Positions 59,243 to 64,000 of a stretch of 64,000 nucleotides of DNA are shown piece by piece. Every line of letters starts with the position of its first letter. The first letter of the stretch is position 1. A program made the position numbers and the translations under genes. A model generated the notes under the pieces. It did not search any database. It was not told where the DNA came from and saw only the letters and a list, made by a program, of their open reading frames with translations. The DNA lies in assembly GCA_022702705.1 (NCBI GenBank), contig CM040421.1, positions 77,370,121 through 77,434,120 of the forward strand, given 5' to 3'. This DNA is from Papilionanthe hookeriana x Papilionanthe teres (lineage: Eukaryota; Streptophyta; Magnoliopsida; Asparagales; Orchidaceae).

Positions 59243-60665
59243 ATGTCGAACAGGCGGTTGGTCCTGAACTTTAGAAATGGCGTAAGCCTTGCTCCCGACG
59301 AAAAGAGGGTGAAAGATGGAGCGATAATAGTAGATTGACTCGGACTTCGCACCGACAGGCTCGCAATACGAGGAAGGTGACCGGGTCCCAATTGATCGAG
59401 AGGAACCGCCCATTCGGACAAGAATGAAAGTGGGTGGCCCAAGCCACCAATCCAAAGAAGAAGAAAAGAAAAATAAACACCGAAGAAGACAAGAGAATCA
59501 AGTCCGTAGTCGCTACAGCAGAGGGCGAGCTTGTCGCCGCCGCGCCCACGTAAATTCGTGAAGTACGAAGAGCTACTCTCACAAGAACTCAGCGAAGAAA
59601 TAAAAATCGCCGTATCCGCAAGATGTTAACTAAACTAGCAACGGACCAGGCACGACGAGGCAGTGCTACCGACGATGGCATATACTTCAAGGATACCGGT
59701 TCGCCGAGAACCCGAAGAAAGGAGGCCGCCTCCGAGGATAACAGAAGAGATCAGGGAAATCTCAAGAAGATCGAAGAAGGAAGGCTACCACGCCACCGCA
59801 TAAAGCCACCAGCAATGCATAACCTTGTTAGCGAAGCAACCCCGGAGGATGTGCCGACGGAGACCATCCCCGAGGAACCGAGGTATGCAGGAGAACGCGA
59901 AGGGATTGAGCCATATATCCCACAGTACGTCACTAGGCCTCGCCATTTGCAGATTATTCCAGAATACGAGCTAGAAAGAATGCAGAATGTCGAGAAGCAA
60001 ACTTTTGAATACTTTGAGAGAATCAGAGGCAGGAGGATCAATATACTAGAAGGCCTCGAGCTACATACAGACGTGTTCTCAGAATACGAACAACAACAAA
60101 TCGTAGACTGCATCCGGGATTTGAAAAGAATGGGCCGAGTGGGCCACCTAAGAGAAAACACTTACTCGAACCCCGGAGATGGATGCCGTGGAAAGGGAGA
60201 ATTACAATACAATGTGGATGCTCGCTACAACTTCGCGGAAGACAGGAAGGGAAACCCACCGGGATACTCCGCCATGGCCGGATGGATCCAATGCCATTAG
60301 TCATCAAAAGGATGGTGAAAAGAATGATAGCATGGAGGGTACCGCCGCGGATTGCATACCCAACAGCTTGCATCATTAACATTTACAAGAAGGGTGACCG
60401 CATACCCCCGCACATAGATCACCACGACTTTGTCGGACCTTTCCGCACGCTTTCTTTTCCGAACGAATGTAATATCATGTTCGATCCGACCTCCGGATAG
60501 CGAGCCCGTGTGAGTTCCGAGGGCCGATAAAGATACCATTACCGGTAGGTTCCGTCGTGATACTAAAGGGCAACGGAGCGGATGTCGCTAAACATTGCAT
60601 ACCGGAGTACCAATGAAGCGGATCTAAGTTACTTTCGAAGGATGGATGACGAGAAAGCACCTTAC
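59243..60665 (+). pseudogene. Accessory ORF with AlkB-like Fe(II)/2-oxoglutarate dioxygenase domain (ALKBH9/10-type)
   Basis: The N-terminal part starts MSNRRLVLNFRNGVSLAPDE (ATG 59243) and is of unknown kind. A long frame from 59623 continues (PRHLQIIPEYELERMQNVEK). The AlkB part runs from about 60020: INILEGLELHTDVFSEYEQQ, then, in alternating frames, RYNFAEDRKGNPPG, PLVIKRMVKRMIAWRV, and INIYKKGDRIPPHIDHHDFV with the iron-binding His-x-Asp at 60411-60419. Further on come ECNIMF, then IPLPVGSVVILKGNGADVAK followed by the distal iron-binding His (60593-60595), and finally a FRRMD end. This order matches plant ALKBH9/ALKBH10-type RNA N6-methyladenosine demethylases. At least four frameshifts and stops make this copy dead. 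It lies in sense between integrase and the 3' tandem repeats, so it is element cargo and not a separate gene insertion with introns. Substrate is unknown. Confidence 0.8.
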
Positions 60666-61180
60666 CACTTCCAACCGGACCCGTAGTTAGAGAGCCTCCG
60701 GCCTTACGAGCCGTGAGTTACATGGAAAATATCACACCTCCAACGTACATCCATACGACATCCTTGCCAAGGATGGCTTGGAAGGTGATGTTATCGACCA
60801 TGTACCTCACTATTCGTACATGGATTTTCGACGGATACCTTTTTGGATGGATCGACAAAGATCATACATAGTCCGTTTTGAGTCTACATGGATTGTATGA
60901 GATGTATTCCGCGATCGAGTTGTATGATGTATCTTCAACATGATTGGAATGAAAGTGACCATGTCACAGCTTTGCGTCTTCACCTCTTTTGTCCAAGTTG
61001 ACTGGGAAACGCCATTAAAGTTAAATGAACTTCAAACAAAGAACAGAAAAGAAACAAAAAGAATAAAATAAAACTTTCCTTAAAAATCTAAAAAAAATGA
61101 TGAACTCCAAATTCAAATAAACATTAAATGAACGATAAGATAAATTTGAATCGTTAAAGGATAAACAAAATGAACACAAA
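60666..61180. other. Non-coding stretch after the AlkB-like ORF
   Basis: No coding sequence recognised. A small perfect hairpin, CATCCTT-GCC-AAGGATG, lies at 60759-60775. From about 61010 the sequence becomes A-rich. Confidence 0.45.
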
Positions 61181-61320
61181 TTTCAAATCAAATCTCAATC
61201 AAATTCAAATTCAACCTTCCAGATCTCAAATCAAATCTCAATAAAATTCAAATTCAATTTTCCAAATTTCAAATCAAATCTCAATCAAATTCAAACTCAA
61301 CCATCCAAATCTGAAATCCA
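61181..61320. repeat. 44-bp tandem repeat, about three units
   Basis: Units contain 'tcaaatcaaatctcaatcaaattcaaattcaa' and begin about 44 bases apart (near 61182, 61225 and 61269). A small array upstream of the major one. Confidence 0.6.
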
Positions 61321-61561
61321 ACATGAAGCCACAAGGTTTTCGATTCGGTTCTAGTGGCGAGTAATTGTATCCAATCCAAACCAGCAACTTTCAATCAACT
61401 CTTTTGAATGGGATATGTAGCATCTAAATATTCCCTCCTAATCTGTTTCTTTCCATAAAAGTCTTTTACAACTTTCATGAAATTCTCGAAACACCAAAAT
61501 TCCACACTTTTCAAATCAACACTACAAATATTTGCAAAATCAATTACCATTCAAAATCAAA
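61321..61561. other. Spacer between the two tandem arrays
   Basis: AT-rich, with no gene or clear repeat. Confidence 0.4.
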
Positions 61562-63580
61562 CTTTTAGGGTTGAGGATTTTACATCCAAGACTGCATTGC
61601 TTTAGGGTTCTTTCCCTATCGCAATGAAATAAAACAAAATCAAATTCTTGGGGTTGAGGATTTTACATCCGAGACTGCATTGCTTTAGGTTCTTTCTCTA
61701 TCGCAATGAAATACATCAAAATCAAATTCTTGGGGTTGAGGATTTTACATCCGAGACTGCATTGCTTTAGGTTCTTTCCCTATCGCAATGAAATACATCA
61801 AAATCAAATTTTTGGGGTTGAGGATTTTACATCGGAGATCGCATTGCTTTAGGTTCTTTCCCTATCGCAATGAAATACATCAAAATCGAATTCTTGGGGT
61901 TGAGGATTTTACATCCGAGACTGCATTGCTTTAGGTTCTTTCCCTATCGCAATGAAATGCATCAAAATCAAATTCTTGGGGTTGAGGATTTTACATTCGA
62001 GACTGCATTGCTTTAGGTTCTTTCCCTATCGCAATGAAATACATCAAAATCAAACTTTTGGGGTCGAGGATTTTACATCCGAGACTGAATTGCTTTAGGT
62101 TCTTTCCCTATCGCAATGAAATACATCAAAATCAAATTCTTGGGGTCGAGGATTTCACATCCGAGATTACATTACTTTAGGTTCTTTCCCTATCGCAATG
62201 AAATACATCAAAATCAAATTTTTGGGGTTGAGGATTTTACATCCGAGACTGCATTGCTTTAGGTTCTTTCCCTATCGCAATGAAATACATCAAAATCGAA
62301 TTCTTGGGGCCGAGGATTTTACATCCGAGACCGCATCGCTTTAGGTTCTTTCCCTATCGCAATGAAATACATCAAAATCGAATTCTTGGGGTCGAGGATT
62401 TTACATCCGAGACCGCATTGTTTTAGGTTCTTTCCCTATCGCAATGAAATACATCAAAATCAAATTCTTGGGGTCGAGGATTTTACATCCGAGACTCGCA
62501 TTGCTTTAGGTTCTTTCCCTATCGCAATGAAATACATCAAAATCAAACTTTTGGGGTCGAGGATTTTACATCCGAGACTGCATTGCTTTAGGTTCTTTCC
62601 CTATCGCAATGAAATACATCAAAATCAAATTTTTGGGGTCGAGGATTTTACATCTGAGACCGCATTGCTTTAGGTTCTTTCCCTATCGCAATGAAACACA
62701 TCAAAATCAAATTCTCGGGGTCGAGGATTTTACATCCGAGACTCGCATCGCTTTAGGTTCTTTCCCTATCGTAATGAAATACATCAAAATCAAATTCTTG
62801 GGGTTGAGGATTTTACATCCGAGACCGCATTGCTTTAGGTTCTTTCCCTATCGCAATGAAGTACATCAAAATCAAATTTTCGGGGTCGAGGATTTTACAT
62901 CCGAAACCGCATTGCTTTAGGTTCTTTCCCTATCGCAATGAAATACATCAAAATCAAATTCTTGGGGTCGATGATTTTACATTCGAGACCGCATCGCTTT
63001 AGGTTCTTTCCCTATCGCAATGAAATACATCAAAATCAAATTCTTGGGGTCGAGGATTTTACATCCGAGACCGCATCGCTTTAGGATTCTTTCCCTATCG
63101 CAATGAAATACTTCAAAATTAAATTCTTAGTGGCCGAGGATTTTACATCCGAGACCGCATCGCTTTAGGTTCTTTCCCTATCGCAATGAAATACATCAAA
63201 ATCAAATTCTTGGGGTTGAGGATTTTACATCCGAGACTGCATTGCTTTAGGGTTCTTTCCCTATCGCAATGAAATACATCAAAATCAAATTCTTGGGGTT
63301 GAGGATTTTACATCCGGGATTACATTGCTTTAGGTTCTTTCCCTATTGCAATGAAATACATCAAAATCAAATTCTTGAGGTTAAGGATTTTACATCCGAT
63401 ACCGCGTTGCTTTAGGTTCTCTCCCTATGGCAATGAAGCACACCAAATCAAACTTTTGAGGTTAAGGATTTTTTTACATCCAATACCGCATTGCTCTGAG
63501 ATCTCTCCTCATTGTAATGATTCAATCCAATCAATTCAATTTTCTTTTGAGGTTGAAGATGTTACATCTAAAACCACAAA
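61562..63580. repeat. 82-bp tandem array, about 24 units, in the 3' untranslated region
   Basis: A landmark such as TCGCAATGAAATACATC recurs at 61619, 61701, 61783, 61865 and so on, a period of 82 bases. Each unit also has 'ggttgaggattttacatcc' and 'gctttaggttctttccctat'. Occasional units are 83 bases. Outer units, especially after 63350, are more diverged than central ones, typical of arrays growing by unequal exchange. Open frames of about 103 codons arise because 82 is not a multiple of three and the unit has no stop in those frames; they are not genes. Tandem repeats at this place are known from Tat-lineage elements. Confidence 0.9.
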
Positions 63581-63938
63581 ATTCCAATTTTCATTTCAAG
63601 ATTCAAATCCCTTCAAATTAATTTTAACAAAACTTCAATCTAAATTGAAACTCAAACTAAAATCTGAGCTCACACATCAAAACTTAAACTGAAACAAATA
63701 AAATCTAAATTGAATTCCCCCAGATCATGTGATTTGGGATTCACCTCCTTTTCCTTTCCCCAGCGAGAGTTCAGGAATCTCTAGTCTCAGAGATATACTT
63801 GACACTCCCCAGCGGAAACTCTTCTACTGTGTCTTAAGTTTGTCACTTCGACATCTGTGTTGGTTTTGTTGATCGCTTCGGTCAATGCCAATACGCTCGG
63901 TATGCTTGGTTAGCACACCACACCTATCGGGGTCCATT
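63581..63938. other. 3' end of the internal region, before the 3' LTR
   Basis: No gene. Two 11-base stretches, TTTCCCCAGCG (63755-63765) and TCCCCAGCGGA (63806-63816), are perfectly complementary to the primer binding site region (42702-42714). The last bases before the LTR (ATCGGGGTCCATT) form only a poor polypurine tract. Confidence 0.5.
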
Positions 63939-64000
63939 TGTCGACCTCATTTTCGATGAGGTCTTCTCTTCTTCTTTTTAGTACTTAGGATCTAGCCTTA
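63939..64000 (+). repeat. Start of the 3' LTR of the giant element (cut by window end)
   Basis: TGTCGACCTCATTTTCGATG followed by AGGTCTTCTC and on to 'ggatctagcctta' matches the first 62 bases of the 5' LTR with about two differences. Both arms of the terminal palindrome are intact. Confidence 0.9.

Larger units (their letters stand above)
35191..64000 (+). mobile_element. Giant Tat/Ogre-type Ty3/gypsy element with AlkB-like ORF (3' LTR cut by window)
   Basis: In order: 7.5-kb LTR, arginine-tRNA-type primer site, ORF1, gag, protease, RT, RNase H, second RNase H, integrase, AlkB-like accessory ORF, tandem repeats, and the start of the 3' LTR at 63939. The second RNase H domain and absence of a chromodomain place it in the Tat lineage, and the extra ORF1 upstream of gag recalls Ogre. 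A same-family solo LTR interrupts RT. Without that insertion, and with a 3' LTR as long as the 5' one, the element would be about 29 kb. Frameshifts and stops in every gene make it non-autonomous. Confidence 0.85.

Noticed and set aside
59126..59582. Minus-strand frames over the start of the accessory ORF
   Set aside because: No domain, opposite to the AlkB-like frame and the splice-like signals. Treated as shadows.
59243..60665. AlkB-like region as an independent host gene or processed pseudogene
   Set aside because: No poly-A tail, target duplication or separate promoter is visible. It lies in sense between integrase and the 3' repeats, so element cargo is the simpler reading, though not proved.
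61562..63580. CRISPR-like array
   Set aside because: Units are 82 bp, directly abutting, with no unique spacers, in plant DNA and within a retrotransposon 3' region.
62362..63692. Open frames of about 103-113 codons reading MKYIKI...
   Set aside because: They are produced by the 82-bp tandem array, whose unit lacks stops in these frames and cycles through the three phases. Not genes.

Overview
The window looks like nuclear DNA of a flowering plant, from a retrotransposon-dense, AT-rich and probably pericentromeric region. I see no intact host gene, no rRNA or tRNA gene and no prokaryotic gene organisation. Nearly everything recognisable is an LTR retrotransposon, mostly decayed and partly nested. 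Species cannot be told from the sequence alone.

Region 1 (1-14.4 kb, + strand) holds two head-to-tail copies of an Athila-like Ty3/gypsy family that share one LTR. It reads: 3' half of copy A (accessory ORF X, accessory ORF Y, polypurine tract), LTR (3856-5611), tRNA-Asp-type primer site, decayed pol, ORF X, ORF Y, polypurine tract, LTR (12586 to about 14340). ORF Y belongs to the plant family annotated as 'putative plant transposon protein'. It occupies the place downstream of integrase where Athila elements carry an env-like gene. Region 2 (14.4-18.1 kb) is poorly recognisable AT-rich DNA with one candidate MITE. Region 3 (18.26-21.67 kb) is a complete-ended Ty1/copia element: 399/395-bp LTRs, 5-bp target duplication AAGAG, initiator-Met primer site. 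It has lost RT/RNase H and part of integrase, and its single reading frame is cut by eleven stop codons but no frameshift. It sits inside what may be an old inverted-repeat DNA element. Region 4 (22.3-27.3 kb) is a non-coding 2.47-kb segment present twice in direct orientation. Region 5 (27.3-35.2 kb) is a mosaic of LTR fragments in both orientations, a minus-strand ORF Y copy, and the 5' LTR and gag start of another Athila-like element.

Region 6 (35,191 to the window end) is the main find: a giant Tat/Ogre-type Ty3/gypsy element inserted into that gag. Its 5' LTR is about 7.5 kb (35191-42689). It is followed by a primer site, an Ogre-like extra ORF1, gag, protease, RT, RNase H, a second (archaeal-type) RNase H and integrase. 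Downstream of integrase is a frameshifted accessory reading frame whose C-terminal half is an AlkB-like Fe(II)/2-oxoglutarate dioxygenase domain of the plant ALKBH9/10 RNA-demethylase type. After it come 44-bp and 82-bp tandem arrays and the first 62 bp of the 3' LTR. A 7386-bp solo LTR of the same family is inserted into RT (49140-56525, duplication GCTTT). Without that insertion, and if the unseen 3' LTR is of equal length, the element would be about 29 kb.

The genes do not form host pathways; each element's gag-protease-RT-RNase H-integrase module served its own replication. All visible copies are defective. The questions of most interest are what the AlkB-like ORF and accessory ORFs X and Y do, and how they were expressed. 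A strong 3' splice-site-like sequence just before the AlkB ORF and a TATA-like box just before ORF X offer separate testable answers.
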